DNA from: Clostridiales bacterium
GTDB taxonomy: Bacteria > Bacillota > Clostridia > Oscillospirales > Acutalibacteraceae
Assembly (NCBI GenBank): GCA_019416395.1
Contig: DXXH01000001.1
Span: 1-49,442 of the forward strand
Direction: 5' to 3'
DNA: 49,442 nt
The position numbers and the translations under genes are program-made. Every line of letters begins with the position of its first letter. Position 1 is the first letter of the stretch. A model generated the notes under the pieces. The model saw only the letters and a program-made list of their open reading frames with translations, ran no database searches and was not told the DNA's origin. Shown piece by piece: positions 8,242 to 16,634 of this stretch.

Positions 8242-9675
8242 TTACACGGTAATTTCCGCTTTTTCCTCCGCGACGAACGTGTATTTCTCCAGCACCGGGC
8301 CAACCACTTCCGACAGGAACTGAGAAGTCTGCACCGGCGCACGGCCCACATATTTCTCCGGCTTCACAATGTCGTGGAGCTCTTCCAGGGTCACGCCAAA
8401 AATGGGGTCCCCGGCGATGCGGGACAGCAGGTCGTTTTCCCCTCCCTGCTCCTTCACCACCCGGGCAGCTTCCATGGAATGGACCCGGATCCGCTCGTGA
8501 AGTTCCTGACGGTTCCCGCCCCGCTTCACAGCGTCCATCATAATATTCTCCGTAGCCATAAAGGGCAGCTCCCGGAGCATGTGCTGGCGGATCACTTTGG
8601 GATATACCACCAAGCCGTCCGCCACGTTGTTGTACAAATTCAAAATGCCGTCCACTGCCAGGAACGCTTCCGGAATGCTGATACGCTTGTTGGCGGAATC
8701 GTCCAGGGTACGCTCAAACCACTGGGCGGCCATGGTCATGGCCGGGTTCACCGCGTCGGCGATCACGTACCGGGCCAGAGAGGCGATCCGCTCGCTGCGC
8801 ATGGGATTGCGCTTGTAGGCCATGGCGGAAGATCCGATCTGTCCCTTCTCAAAGGGCTCCTCCACCTCTTTCAGGTGCTGCAGCAGCCGGATATCGTTGG
8901 AGAACTTGGCAGCGCTCTGGGCAATGCCGGAAAGGATATTCAGCATCTGGCTGTCCAGCTTCCGGGAATAGGTCTGGCCCGAAACCGGGAAGCACGCTTT
9001 GTAACCCATCTTCTGGGCAATTTTCCGGTCCAGCTCCCGGCACTTTTCATGGTCTCCCTCAAACAGCTCCAAGAAGCTGGCCTGGGTACCGGTGGTTCCC
9101 TTGGAACCCAACAGTTTCGCTTTGGAAAGCTGGTACTCCACATCTTCCAGATCCATCAGCAGATCCTGAATCCACAGGGTAGCCCGCTTGCCAACCGTGG
9201 TGGGCTGGGCAGGCTGGAAATGGGTGAAGGCCAGGGTGGGCAGGTCTTTGTATTCCTCAGCGAAATGGGAAAGCACCCGGATCACCCCAACAATCTTGTT
9301 GCGGATCAGCTTCAGCGCTTCGGTCATCACAATGATATCCGTATTGTCCCCCACATAGCAGGAAGTCGCTCCCAAGTGGATAATGCCCGCCGCCTTGGGG
9401 CACTGCTGGCCGTAAGCATACACGTGGCTCATCACGTCGTGGCGCACGATCTTTTCCCGCTCCTGGGCCACTTCGTAATTGATATCATCCGCGTGGGCTC
9501 TCAGCTCGTCGATCTGCTCCTGGGTAACAGGCAGGCCCAGCTCCATCTCTGTCTCCGCCAGGGCAATCCAAAGTTTCCGCCAGGTGCGGAATTTCATGTC
9601 CGGGGAAAACAGGTATTTCATTTCCTTATCCGCGTAACGGGCGGACAAGGGGGATTCGTACACATCTCTCGCCAT
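8242..9675 (-). CDS. purB: Adenylosuccinate lyase
   Basis: PurB acts twice: SAICAR to AICAR in IMP synthesis, and adenylosuccinate to AMP. The fumarase/aspartase superfamily signature is GSSAMAYKRNPM, with the catalytic loop serine in it. The histidine region is in HLGATSCYVGDNTD. A GTG at 9723 would add 16 residues, but the conserved N-terminus begins MARDVYESPLSARYADKEM, so I take the ATG at 9675 (477 residues). An AAAGG lies somewhat far (13 bases) upstream. It is flanked by the purine genes purC and purA. Confidence 0.95.
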   Translation of the reverse strand: MARDVYESPLSARYADKEMKYLFSPDMKFRTWRKLWIALAETEMELGLPVTQEQIDELRAHADDINYEVAQEREKIVRHDVMSHVYAYGQQCPKAAGIIHLGATSCYVGDNTDIIVMTEALKLIRNKIVGVIRVLSHFAEEYKDLPTLAFTHFQPAQPTTVGKRATLWIQDLLMDLEDVEYQLSKAKLLGSKGTTGTQASFLELFEGDHEKCRELDRKIAQKMGYKACFPVSGQTYSRKLDSQMLNILSGIAQSAAKFSNDIRLLQHLKEVEEPFEKGQIGSSAMAYKRNPMRSERIASLARYVIADAVNPAMTMAAQWFERTLDDSANKRISIPEAFLAVDGILNLYNNVADGLVVYPKVIRQHMLRELPFMATENIMMDAVKRGGNRQELHERIRVHSMEAARVVKEQGGENDLLSRIAGDPIFGVTLEELHDIVKPEKYVGRAPVQTSQFLSEVVGPVLEKYTFVAEEKAEITV

Positions 9676-9729
9676 GTTCCAGACCAAACCTTTCTTCTCA
9701 AAATGAATTCCCGATAAAAACACAAGAGA

Positions 9730-9766
9730 GTCCCGGGGGACGGGCGCATGGCCCTCCCCGCGGGAC
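9730..9766 (-). terminator. Strong GC hairpin between purC and purB
   Basis: The arms around 9730-9745 and 9751-9766 pair over about 15 bp with two single-base bulges. On the minus strand the stem is followed by a pyrimidine-rich tract including GTTTTTA. It looks like an intrinsic terminator or attenuator placed inside the pur operon. Confidence 0.6.
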
Positions 9767-9782
9767 CCAACTGTCTCGTTGC

Positions 9783-10496
9783 TTATTTCCGCAGGCCCAA
9801 ACGGCGCATCATTTCCTCGTAGGCCTCTTCCACACCGCCCATGTCACGGCGGAAACGGTCCTTATCCAGCTTCTCATGGGTATCGCTATCCCAGAAGCGG
9901 CAGGTATCCGGGGAGATCTCGTCGGCCAGGATAATGGTTCCGTCGGAAGTCTTGCCGAACTCCAGCTTAAAGTCGATCAGGTCCACGTTGACGCCCTTGA
10001 AAAATTCCACCATCAGCTTGTTGATTTTAAAGCTCATCTCCGCGATGGTATCCAGTTCTTCCCGGGTAGCCAGGCCCATAGCGAGAATGTGGTAATCGTT
10101 GACCATGGGATCGCCCAGCTCGTCGTTCTTATAGCTGAATTCCAGTACGGGGGTCTTCAGCGCGGTGCCCTCGGGCAAGCCCAGACGCTTGGACAGGCTG
10201 CCAGCCGCCACATTGCGGACAATCACTTCCAGAGGAATGATCGTCACCTTTTTCACTGCGGTTTCCCGCTCGTTGAGCTCTTCGATGTAATGGGTGGGAA
10301 TGCCCTGTTCCTCCAGCTTGCGGAACATGAAGTTGGACATTTCGTTATTCACCACGCCCTTGCCTACAATGGTGCCCTTTTTCAGACCGTTGAAGGCCGT
10401 CGCGTCGTCCTTGTAGGAAACGATATAGACCTCAGGGTCCTCCGTGGAATAGACCTTTTTGGCTTTTCCTTCATAGAGCAGTTCTTTCTTTTGCAT
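9783..10496 (-). CDS. purC: Phosphoribosylaminoimidazole-succinocarboxamide synthase
   Basis: PurC (SAICAR synthetase) condenses CAIR with aspartate using ATP. The family N-terminus LLYEGKAKKVY is followed by the ATP-site segment SYKDDATAFNG. The signatures LPLEVIVRNVAAGS (here IPLEVIVRNVAAGS) and LIDFKLEFG are both present, with the ADEISPDTCRFWD motif after them. The length of 237 residues is normal. The ribosome site GGAGG lies about 10 bases upstream. It is the first gene of purC-purB-purA and has a near-consensus promoter. Confidence 0.97.
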   Translation of the reverse strand: MQKKELLYEGKAKKVYSTEDPEVYIVSYKDDATAFNGLKKGTIVGKGVVNNEMSNFMFRKLEEQGIPTHYIEELNERETAVKKVTIIPLEVIVRNVAAGSLSKRLGLPEGTALKTPVLEFSYKNDELGDPMVNDYHILAMGLATREELDTIAEMSFKINKLMVEFFKGVNVDLIDFKLEFGKTSDGTIILADEISPDTCRFWDSDTHEKLDKDRFRRDMGGVEEAYEEMMRRLGLRK

Positions 10497-10585
10497 GATG
10501 GCAAGACCTCCAAAAGCTTGAAATTTTTCCGTCTTTCCCAGGGGAAAAACAGGTACTTATGCAGTAAACAGTCTCATACGGTTCA

Positions 10586-10614
10586 ATTTTAGTAAAAATA
10601 CGCGTAGATGTCAA
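10586..10614 (-). promoter_or_regulatory. Promoter of purC
   Basis: On the minus strand: -35 TTGACA at 10609-10614, a 17-bp spacer, and -10 TAAAAT at 10586-10591. The leader is about 80-85 nt and shows no purine-riboswitch core. Confidence 0.8.
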
Positions 10615-10695
10615 TCTTTTCCCAAAAGATTTTCCACTTCCAAAAAATCGCACAGTTTTTTGGCTTCCCGTAAAAAGAATTTTACAAATTTTTTC

Positions 10696-10724
10696 TTGTA
10701 AAATTCAGGTGTTTATGATAAGAT
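10696..10724 (+). promoter_or_regulatory. Promoter of gdhA
   Basis: -35 TTGTAA at 10696-10701, a 17-bp spacer, and -10 TAAGAT at 10719-10724. It drives gdhA away from purC. Confidence 0.65.
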
Positions 10725-10781
10725 AACACTGTAATTTTGCAAGATTTCAAAATAGAACTTGCAGTATGGAGGGAAAATGTT

Positions 10782-12113
10782 ATGTCTTATGTCAGCGAAC
10801 AGCTGGAACTTTTAAAAAAGAAAAACCCCAACGAACCTGAATTCATCCAGGCTGCTACCGAAGTGCTCACCTCTTTGGAGCCTGTGATCCAGGCCAATCC
10901 CCAATATGAGGCCGCCGGTATTCTGGAGCGCATCACTGAGCCCGAGCGCCAGATCATGTTCCGTGTCCCCTGGGTGGACGACAATGGCAAGGTTCAGGTG
11001 AACCGCGGTTTCCGCGTCCAGTTCAACTCCGCCATCGGCCCCTACAAGGGCGGCCTGCGGCTCCATCCCTCTGTGAACTTGGGCATCATCAAGTTCCTGG
11101 GCTTCGAGCAGATCTTCAAAAACTCCCTGACCGGCCTGCCCATCGGCGGCGGCAAGGGCGGTTCCGATTTCGATCCCAAGGGCAAGTCCGACCGTGAGAT
11201 CATGGCCTTCTGCCAGAGCTTCATGACCGAGCTGTTCCGCCACATCGGCCCTGACACCGACGTTCCTGCCGGCGATATCGGCACCGGCGCTCGGGAAATC
11301 GGCTATATGTTCGGCCAGTACAAGCGGATCCGCAACGCCTTTGAGGGCGTGCTCACTGGCAAGGGCTTGACCTATGGCGGCTCCCTGGCCCGTACCGAGG
11401 CTACCGGCTATGGTCTGCTGTACTTCACCGCCGCAATGCTGAAGAAGAACGGCATGGACATTAAGGGCAAGACCGTGGTGATCTCCGGCGCTGGCAACGT
11501 GGCCATCTACGCCTGCGAAAAGGCCACCCAGATGGGCGCCAAGGTTGTCACCATGTCCGATTCCACCGGCTGGGTATACGATCCCGAGGGCATCGATCTG
11601 GCTGCTATTAAGGAAATCAAGGAAGTCAAGCGTCAGCGCCTGACCGAGTACAAGAAGTACCGTCCCAACTCCGAGTACCATGAGGGCCGGGGCGTGTGGA
11701 CCGTGAAGTGCGACATTGCTCTTCCCTGCGCCACCCAGAACGAGCTGCTGGAAGAGGACGCCAAAGCCCTGGTGGCTAACGGCTGTACCGCCGTGGCGGA
11801 AGGCGCCAACATGCCTACCACCATTGAAGCCACCAAGATTCTTCAGGAAGCTGGCGTACTGTTCGCCCCCGGCAAGGCTGCCAATGCCGGCGGCGTGGCT
11901 ACTTCCGCTCTGGAAATGACCCAGAACAGCGAGCGTCTGTCCTGGACCTTCGAGGAAGTGGACCAGAAGCTCAAGGCCATCATGGAGAATATCTTCGCCA
12001 GCGCCGATGCTGCTGCCGAGAAGTATGGCCATCCCAAGAACTATGTGATGGGCGCCAACATTGCCGGCTTCATCAAGGTGGCCGACGCCATGCTGGCGCA
12101 GGGCGTGATCTAA
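10782..12113 (+). CDS. gdhA: Glutamate dehydrogenase, probably NADP-dependent
   Basis: The enzyme interconverts 2-oxoglutarate plus ammonia and glutamate. It has 443 residues, the hexameric small-subunit type. Known active-site residues fall at the same numbers as in the Clostridium symbiosum enzyme: Lys89 (PYKGG), Lys125 (GGGKGG) and Asp165 (VPAGD). The Rossmann motif is GAGNVAIYA. The cofactor loop reads SDSTG, as in NADP-type enzymes such as E. coli GdhA (SDSSG), not the Gly-Pro type of the NAD enzyme, so I infer NADP and an assimilatory role. The ATG at 10782 has GGAGGG eight bases upstream; an in-frame start at 10737 lacks support. It stands alone between its own promoter and terminator. 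Confidence 0.95.
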   Translation: MSYVSEQLELLKKKNPNEPEFIQAATEVLTSLEPVIQANPQYEAAGILERITEPERQIMFRVPWVDDNGKVQVNRGFRVQFNSAIGPYKGGLRLHPSVNLGIIKFLGFEQIFKNSLTGLPIGGGKGGSDFDPKGKSDREIMAFCQSFMTELFRHIGPDTDVPAGDIGTGAREIGYMFGQYKRIRNAFEGVLTGKGLTYGGSLARTEATGYGLLYFTAAMLKKNGMDIKGKTVVISGAGNVAIYACEKATQMGAKVVTMSDSTGWVYDPEGIDLAAIKEIKEVKRQRLTEYKKYRPNSEYHEGRGVWTVKCDIALPCATQNELLEEDAKALVANGCTAVAEGANMPTTIEATKILQEAGVLFAPGKAANAGGVATSALEMTQNSERLSWTFEEVDQKLKAIMENIFASADAAAEKYGHPKNYVMGANIAGFIKVADAMLAQGVI

Positions 12114-12166
12114 AAGAACAACGCGCAACCACACAAGCGTTTAATAAATAGGTTCTACATAACGAG

Positions 12167-12195
12167 AGGGTCCCTTCGGGGGCCCTTTCCTTTTT
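12167..12195 (+). terminator. Terminator of gdhA
   Basis: An 8-bp stem (12167-12174 with 12179-12186, one T-G pair) closes a TTCG tetraloop and is followed by TTCCTTTTT. Confidence 0.8.
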
Positions 12196-12465
12196 CCCAA
12201 AGTTTCTCCCAAGCCTTCACAGCGACAACCGGGAATTTTCCGAAATCTTTTGGGCGGTTCCACTGATTTTTTGTTCCGCACAAGCTCCTACTCCTTCCTC
12301 CCGAAAAGGACCCTAAGGCTCTCTGCTGTAGAATTTCATTCTCAGCAACTCCTGTCTCCAATCCGAGCCAAAGGTACCAGCGTTAGCCCGTCTGGGTCAA
12401 TTTGTGCGTCCTGTTCCCCTGGAAACAGTATCCTGTGGAAATTTTAAAAAAAGTTAAGAGAACCG
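12196..12465. other. Non-coding interval between gdhA and the IIC leader
   Basis: About 270 bp follow the gdhA terminator. Only short, poorly supported frames occur on either strand, and I recognise no RNA gene. Together with the promoter and leader that follow, the gene-free stretch from 12114 to 12758 is 645 bp. Confidence 0.5.
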
Positions 12466-12495
12466 TTGTTTCTTTCCTTCTATCTGTGCTATCAT
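12466..12495 (+). promoter_or_regulatory. Probable promoter for the PTS IIC leader
   Basis: -35 TTGTTT at 12466-12471, an 18-bp spacer, and -10 TATCAT at 12490-12495. Transcription would begin near 12502, giving a leader of about 257 nt. Confidence 0.6.
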
Positions 12496-12501
12496 ATCCC
12501 C

Positions 12502-12758
12502 AGTAACCTAAAACGGCCCGGGCAAGGCGTACCGCCAGTATCGCCTTGGAGACGACCACCAACGCCGGAAGATCTCCGGCAGGCGATCTCCAGGCTCAAA
12601 ACGGACATCTTTCCCAGGCAACATAGTCAATATAGATCCCGCTGTATTCGCCTGTGCCTGGCTGCGGGGAAGGCATAGAAAAACCATTGAGAAGGAACGG
12701 AGAGAATCCGCTCCCACGGTTTTTCTCCGTTCCCTTTGTTTCAGAAGGGAAGATTTTT
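12502..12758 (+). promoter_or_regulatory. Long structured 5' leader, possible riboswitch
   Basis: The leader contains a 6-bp hairpin (12525-12530 with 12541-12546) and a block at about 12547-12606. In that block GGAGA pairs with a later TCTCC followed by AGGCTCAAAACGGACA, which resembles the 3' core of glycine riboswitches. A 7-bp long-range stem (12614-12620 with 12655-12661) comes next, then a 10-bp terminator-like stem (12694-12703 with 12724-12733) with a weak U-tract, and the ribosome site. The glycine resemblance is partial: the usual GCCGAAGG-GCAA arm is not clear. The ligand is unassigned. Confidence 0.45.
12694..12738 (+). terminator. Terminator-like hairpin in the IIC leader
   Basis: A perfect 10-bp stem (12694-12703 with 12724-12733) is followed by CTTTG. 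It ends about 10 bases before the ribosome site of the IIC gene, a position suited to attenuation or to blocking translation. Confidence 0.55.
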
Positions 12759-13838
12759 TTGAAAGACGCAACGAAAACCCCAGTCTCTCAAACACAGACT
12801 GGATGGGATACTGTCAAATCTTACTTAAGCCTTTACTTTGTGGACGCCATGAGCGCTATGGCCCAAGGGCTATTCGCTTCGCTGCTCATCGGCACCATCA
12901 TTTCCACTTTGGGTACCCAGCTGGGGATCCCCCTGCTCACGGAAATCGGGGACTTTGCCAAATCCATGGCCGGTCCCGCAATGGCTGTGGCCATTGGCTA
13001 TGCTTTGAAGGCACCGCCTCTTGTACTCTTTTCTTTGGCGGCGGTGGGAAGCGCTTCCAACACCCTGGGTGGGGACGGCGGTCCTTTGGCCGTGCTGGTG
13101 CTTGCCATCATCGCCGCGGAGCTGGGCAAGCTGGTGAGCAAAAAAACTCCGGTGGATATTTTGGTGACTCCCTTGGTAACCATTCTTTCCGGCTCCCTGC
13201 TGGCCTATCTCTTAGCGCCACCCATCGGCTCCGCAGCAGCCGCCGTGGGGCAGCTGATCATGTGGGCAACCCAGCTTCAGCCTTTCCTCATGGGGATCTT
13301 TGTCTCCGTACTGGTGGGGATCGCCCTGACACTGCCCATCAGCAGCGCTGCCATCTGCGCCGCCCTAAGCCTGACCGGTTTGGCGGGGGGCGCCGCCGTG
13401 GCTGGCTGCTGCGCTCAAATGGTGGGCTTCGCTGTCATCAGCTTCCGGGAAAACCGCTGGGGCGGCCTGGTAGCCCAGGGTTTGGGTACTTCTATGCTGC
13501 AAGTCCCCAATATCGTTAAAAATCCCCGCATCTGGATCGCTCCCACCTTGGCTTCGGCCATTACCGGGCCCTTGGCCACCTGTCTGTTCCATTTGGAAAT
13601 GAACGGTGCTCCTGTATCCAGCGGTATGGGAACTTGCGGTCTAGTAGGGCAGATCGGCGTAGTGGACGGCTGGCTGAGCGACGTAGCCAACGGCTTAAAG
13701 ACGGCCATCACTCCCATGGACTGGGTGGGGCTGGTTCTGCTGTGCTTTGTACTCCCCGCCTTGCTTTCCTGGATCATCAATCTGGGCCTGCGGAAACTGG
13801 GCTGGGTCAAAGACGGCGATATGAAACTGGACGTATAA
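12759..13838 (+). CDS. PTS EIIC-type membrane transporter, orphan
   Basis: A polytopic membrane protein of 359 residues with about eight to ten hydrophobic segments. It belongs to the PTS_EIIC_2-like group, seen in the Gly-rich loops GSASNTLGGDGGP and GAPVSSGMGTCGLVGQIG. No IIA, IIB or HPr-site domain is present in or near it, and no PTS gene is adjacent. It may therefore be a channel or transporter that borrows the IIC fold, with unknown substrate. I take the TTG at 12759, eight bases after AAGGGA; a GTG at 12654 is in frame but lies inside the structured leader. The gene is monocistronic with its own terminator. Confidence 0.8.
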   Translation: MKDATKTPVSQTQTGWDTVKSYLSLYFVDAMSAMAQGLFASLLIGTIISTLGTQLGIPLLTEIGDFAKSMAGPAMAVAIGYALKAPPLVLFSLAAVGSASNTLGGDGGPLAVLVLAIIAAELGKLVSKKTPVDILVTPLVTILSGSLLAYLLAPPIGSAAAAVGQLIMWATQLQPFLMGIFVSVLVGIALTLPISSAAICAALSLTGLAGGAAVAGCCAQMVGFAVISFRENRWGGLVAQGLGTSMLQVPNIVKNPRIWIAPTLASAITGPLATCLFHLEMNGAPVSSGMGTCGLVGQIGVVDGWLSDVANGLKTAITPMDWVGLVLLCFVLPALLSWIINLGLRKLGWVKDGDMKLDV

Positions 13839-13853
13839 TTCCTTCTCAACAGC

Positions 13854-13885
13854 AAAAGGATCTCCCCGTGGGGAGATCCTTTTTT
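13854..13885 (+). terminator. Bidirectional terminator between IIC gene and rlmH
   Basis: A 14-bp perfect stem (13854-13867 with 13870-13883) is followed by T-rich sequence on the plus strand. The A4 on the left arm lets it also end the converging rlmH operon. Confidence 0.85.
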
Positions 13886-13892
13886 CATTTTC

Positions 13893-14363
13893 TCATTTGT
13901 GATATTTGGTGTTTCCCAAAATTTGAAATCCTCGGTAAATCTGCTCACACAGCATGACTCGGGCCAACTGGTGGGGGAAAGTCATAGGCGACATGGAGAT
14001 TCCTTCCCCAGCGGCTTTGACCGCCGGCGCCAGGCCGTAGGAACTGCCGATGATAAAGCTGACCGCTCCCGGAGACTGCATGGCCTCCGCCAGCCGTTTG
14101 GCCAACCCAGGGGAATCCACCAGTTTTCCTTCAATACACAGGGGGTAAAGTTTTCCCGTACTGTGCCGAAGGATCCCTTCCCCTTCTTTTTCCAACGCCC
14201 CGTCTATCTCACCCTGGGAAGGCTCAGATGGGAGCCGGGCTTCCGGAAGCTCTATCAGCTCCCACTTGCACAAAGGGCGCAACCGCTTTTCATACTCCGC
14301 CACCGCTTGGCGCCAATAGGCTTCTTTCAGCTTTCCCACACAGATCAGCTTTACGCTCAACAT
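13893..14363 (-). CDS. rlmH: 23S rRNA (pseudouridine-1915-N3)-methyltransferase
   Basis: RlmH methylates pseudouridine 1915 in helix 69 of 23S rRNA using SAM. The SPOUT-type motifs are FIIGSSYGL (SAM site) and the C-terminal run from SPMTFPHQLARVML to EQIYRGFQI, ending in KYHK. The length of 156 residues is normal, starting at the ATG in MLSVKLICVGK; the longer in-frame extension is a shadow of the upstream gene. It is third in murA-walJ-rlmH, 14 bp after the walJ-like gene, as in many Firmicutes where YycJ and RlmH are neighbours. Confidence 0.95.
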   Translation of the reverse strand: MLSVKLICVGKLKEAYWRQAVAEYEKRLRPLCKWELIELPEARLPSEPSQGEIDGALEKEGEGILRHSTGKLYPLCIEGKLVDSPGLAKRLAEAMQSPGAVSFIIGSSYGLAPAVKAAGEGISMSPMTFPHQLARVMLCEQIYRGFQILGNTKYHK

Positions 14364-14377
14364 AGGGCTCCCCCCCC

Positions 14378-15160
14378 CTAGAAAATGATCGTTTTCCCTT
14401 CCCCATTTTCCGGGGAAGCCACTTCCAGCCAATAATCCACGCCCTGCCGGTACCCCGCTGCCGCCAAAGCTCCCAAAGACGCCTCTTCCGCCAGAGTAGG
14501 CGTGTTGTTCTCCCGGCTGAGATGGGCCAGAAGGAACCGCTTTGTCCCCGCCTTGGCAAGCTCCGGCAGAAACCCGGCGCAAGCCTTGTTGGAAAGATGG
14601 CCTCTGCCAGAGAGGATCCGCTGCTTGAGATAGAGAGGATATGGCCCGTTACGGAGCATTTCCCCATCGTGATTGGATTCCACCACCACGAACTCCGCCC
14701 CCAGCAAATGCTCTTTTACACAGCTGGTCAGCTCTCCCAAGTCCGTGGCCAAAGCGAATTCCCGATGATCCCCTGTGGTGATGCGGAATCCCAGCGACTG
14801 GGCACTGTCGTGGGGCGTGGGAAAGGGCGTAATCTCCATTCCCGCCAGCTCCAGCGGCCCATCAAGCACCCAGCGCTCCACCCCGTCCAGGGAAGAATCC
14901 ATAGCCATCAGCGTCCCTTGGGAACCAAACACGGGGATCCCGTATTTTTTGGCGAACACCCGCACCCCAGCAACATGGTCGCTGTGCTCATGGGTGATCA
15001 GAATGCCCTGAATCGCCAAGGGATCGATCCCGCACCGGTCCAGCATCTGGGTCAGCTGTTTGGCGCTGCGTCCCGCGTCCAGCAGCAAGCCAGCGCTCCG
15101 GGAACCTATGTAATAGCTGTTGCCTGTACTTCCGCTAAACAACGGACAAAGTCTCGCCAT
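14378..15160 (-). CDS. walJ: Metallo-beta-lactamase-fold hydrolase, WalJ/YycJ type
   Basis: This is a 260-residue MBL-fold protein. The metal motif THEHSDH lies at residues 56-62, with further ligands in PTPHDS, ATDLG and ESNHD. The N-terminus LCPLFSGSTGNSYYIG is characteristic of YycJ/WalJ, a nuclease-like protein linked to cell-wall and chromosome coordination in Firmicutes. The ATG at 15160 follows AAGGAAAGG; a TTG at 15181 is in frame but lacks a ribosome site. It lies between murA and rlmH without a walRK operon nearby, so its role in that pathway is by family only. Confidence 0.87.
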   Translation of the reverse strand: MARLCPLFSGSTGNSYYIGSRSAGLLLDAGRSAKQLTQMLDRCGIDPLAIQGILITHEHSDHVAGVRVFAKKYGIPVFGSQGTLMAMDSSLDGVERWVLDGPLELAGMEITPFPTPHDSAQSLGFRITTGDHREFALATDLGELTSCVKEHLLGAEFVVVESNHDGEMLRNGPYPLYLKQRILSGRGHLSNKACAGFLPELAKAGTKRFLLAHLSRENNTPTLAEEASLGALAAAGYRQGVDYWLEVASPENGEGKTIIF

Positions 15161-15230
15161 AGTCGCCTTTCCTTTCCACAAAACAAAAGAGCTGCCGCAT
15201 CGCCTGCCGCAGCCCCCACTCTTTTCAGTT

Positions 15231-16520
15231 TCAGCCGATCTTATCCATCGTTTGGTCCGGTTCCTGGCTACGGTAAATATCCGCCCCCAGATTCACCAGC
15301 TTTTCCACGATGTTTTCATAGCCCCGCTCAATGTACTGGATATCTTCCAGCACTGTGGTGCCTTCCGCTACCAAACCGGCAATCACCATCGCGGCGCCTG
15401 CACGCAGATCCAGCGCCCGCACCGGCGCAGCCTTTAAGTGGTCCACACCTTCCACAATTGCCACTTTCCCATCTACGGTAATCTGGGCGCCCATGCGCCG
15501 CAGCTCGTCCACATACTTAAAACGGTTGCTTTCCCATACGCTTTCATTGACCATACTGGTGCCCCGGGCAATGGACAGCAGTGTGGTAATCTGGGGTTGC
15601 ATATCCGTGGGGAATCCCGGGTGAGGCATGGTTTTCACATTGCATTTCCGCAAAGGCCGGTCGCACACCACCCGCACGGTGTCGTCCCCTTCCTCTACGG
15701 TAACCCCCATCTCCACCAACTTGGCGGAAATGGATTCCAAATGCTTGGGGGTCACGTTCTTCACGGTGACGTCCCCATGGGTAGCGGCTGCCGCTACCAT
15801 ATAGGTGCCGGCCTCGATCTGATCGGGAATAATGGAATAGGCGGCGCCCCGCAGCTTCTGAACTCCATGGATCTTAATGGTATCCGTGCCTGCGCCCCGG
15901 ATATCCGCGCCCATGGTATTCAAAAAGTTGGCCAAGTCCACAATGTGGGGTTCACGGGCAGCATTCTCAATCACCGTCAGGCCCCGGGCCTTCACCGCTG
16001 CCAGCATGATATTCATGGTGGCGCCCACTGTGACCACGTCCAAGTAAATGCTGGCGCCATGCAAGTCCCCAGGCGCCGAAACAGCAATCATGCCGTTATC
16101 CAGGCTGTAATCGCATCCCAACGCTGCAAAACCCTTCAAATGCTGGTCAATGGGACGGATCCCAAAATTGCACCCGCCAGGCATTGGCACCACCGCCTTG
16201 CGGCAGCGTCCCAACAGAGCGCCCAAGAAATAATAGGACGCCCGGATCCGCCGGGCAATATCTGCGGAAACAGTATCTGTCTCCACAGGCCGGGGATCGA
16301 TCTCCACCGTATGACGGTCCACATACTCCACCTTGGCGCCCATATCCTCCAGGATATAGGTCAGGGTCTTTACATCGGAAATATCCGGCAGGTTTTCCAA
16401 GCGGCAAGGAGAATCCGCCAAAATGGTGGCAGGGATAATGGCCACCGCCGCGTTTTTGGCTCCGCTGATATTCACTTCGCCGGTAAGGCGGCAGCCGCCC
16501 TTAATCACATATTTATCCAA
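15231..16520 (-). CDS. murA: UDP-N-acetylglucosamine 1-carboxyvinyltransferase
   Basis: MurA transfers enolpyruvate from PEP to UDP-GlcNAc, the first committed peptidoglycan step and the fosfomycin target. Lys22-Asn23 of the substrate site and the fosfomycin-reactive Cys117 in MPGGCNFG are present, so it should be sensitive to that drug class. The length of 429 residues is normal. The start codon is TTG, seven bases after AGGAAG, and a good promoter lies 80-110 bp upstream. It heads murA-walJ-rlmH. Firmicutes often carry a second MurA, which is not seen here. Confidence 0.96.
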   Translation of the reverse strand: MDKYVIKGGCRLTGEVNISGAKNAAVAIIPATILADSPCRLENLPDISDVKTLTYILEDMGAKVEYVDRHTVEIDPRPVETDTVSADIARRIRASYYFLGALLGRCRKAVVPMPGGCNFGIRPIDQHLKGFAALGCDYSLDNGMIAVSAPGDLHGASIYLDVVTVGATMNIMLAAVKARGLTVIENAAREPHIVDLANFLNTMGADIRGAGTDTIKIHGVQKLRGAAYSIIPDQIEAGTYMVAAAATHGDVTVKNVTPKHLESISAKLVEMGVTVEEGDDTVRVVCDRPLRKCNVKTMPHPGFPTDMQPQITTLLSIARGTSMVNESVWESNRFKYVDELRRMGAQITVDGKVAIVEGVDHLKAAPVRALDLRAGAAMVIAGLVAEGTTVLEDIQYIERGYENIVEKLVNLGADIYRSQEPDQTMDKIG

Positions 16521-16599
16521 ATTTACACTTCCTAACGGCGTTTAAAGCAAGCTAGCCTGTAGGCCTTTGGTTTACAAAACTAGTATTTGACTGATGATA

Positions 16600-16628
16600 A
16601 TAATAATACATACAAGCTCAAAAGTCAA
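16600..16628 (-). promoter_or_regulatory. Promoter of murA
   Basis: On the minus strand: -35 TTGACT at 16623-16628, a 17-bp spacer, and -10 TATTAT at 16600-16605, in an AT-rich tract. Confidence 0.8.
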
Positions 16629-16634
16629 TATCAG

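Noticed and set aside
10812..12134. 440-codon minus-strand frame opposite gdhA
   Set aside because: gdhA on the plus strand has all active-site residues and its own promoter and terminator; this is an antisense shadow.
12531..12546. T-box-like sequence in the IIC leader
   Set aside because: TACCGC resembles part of a T-box, but the TGG before it is missing, and it lies at the 5' end rather than before the terminator.
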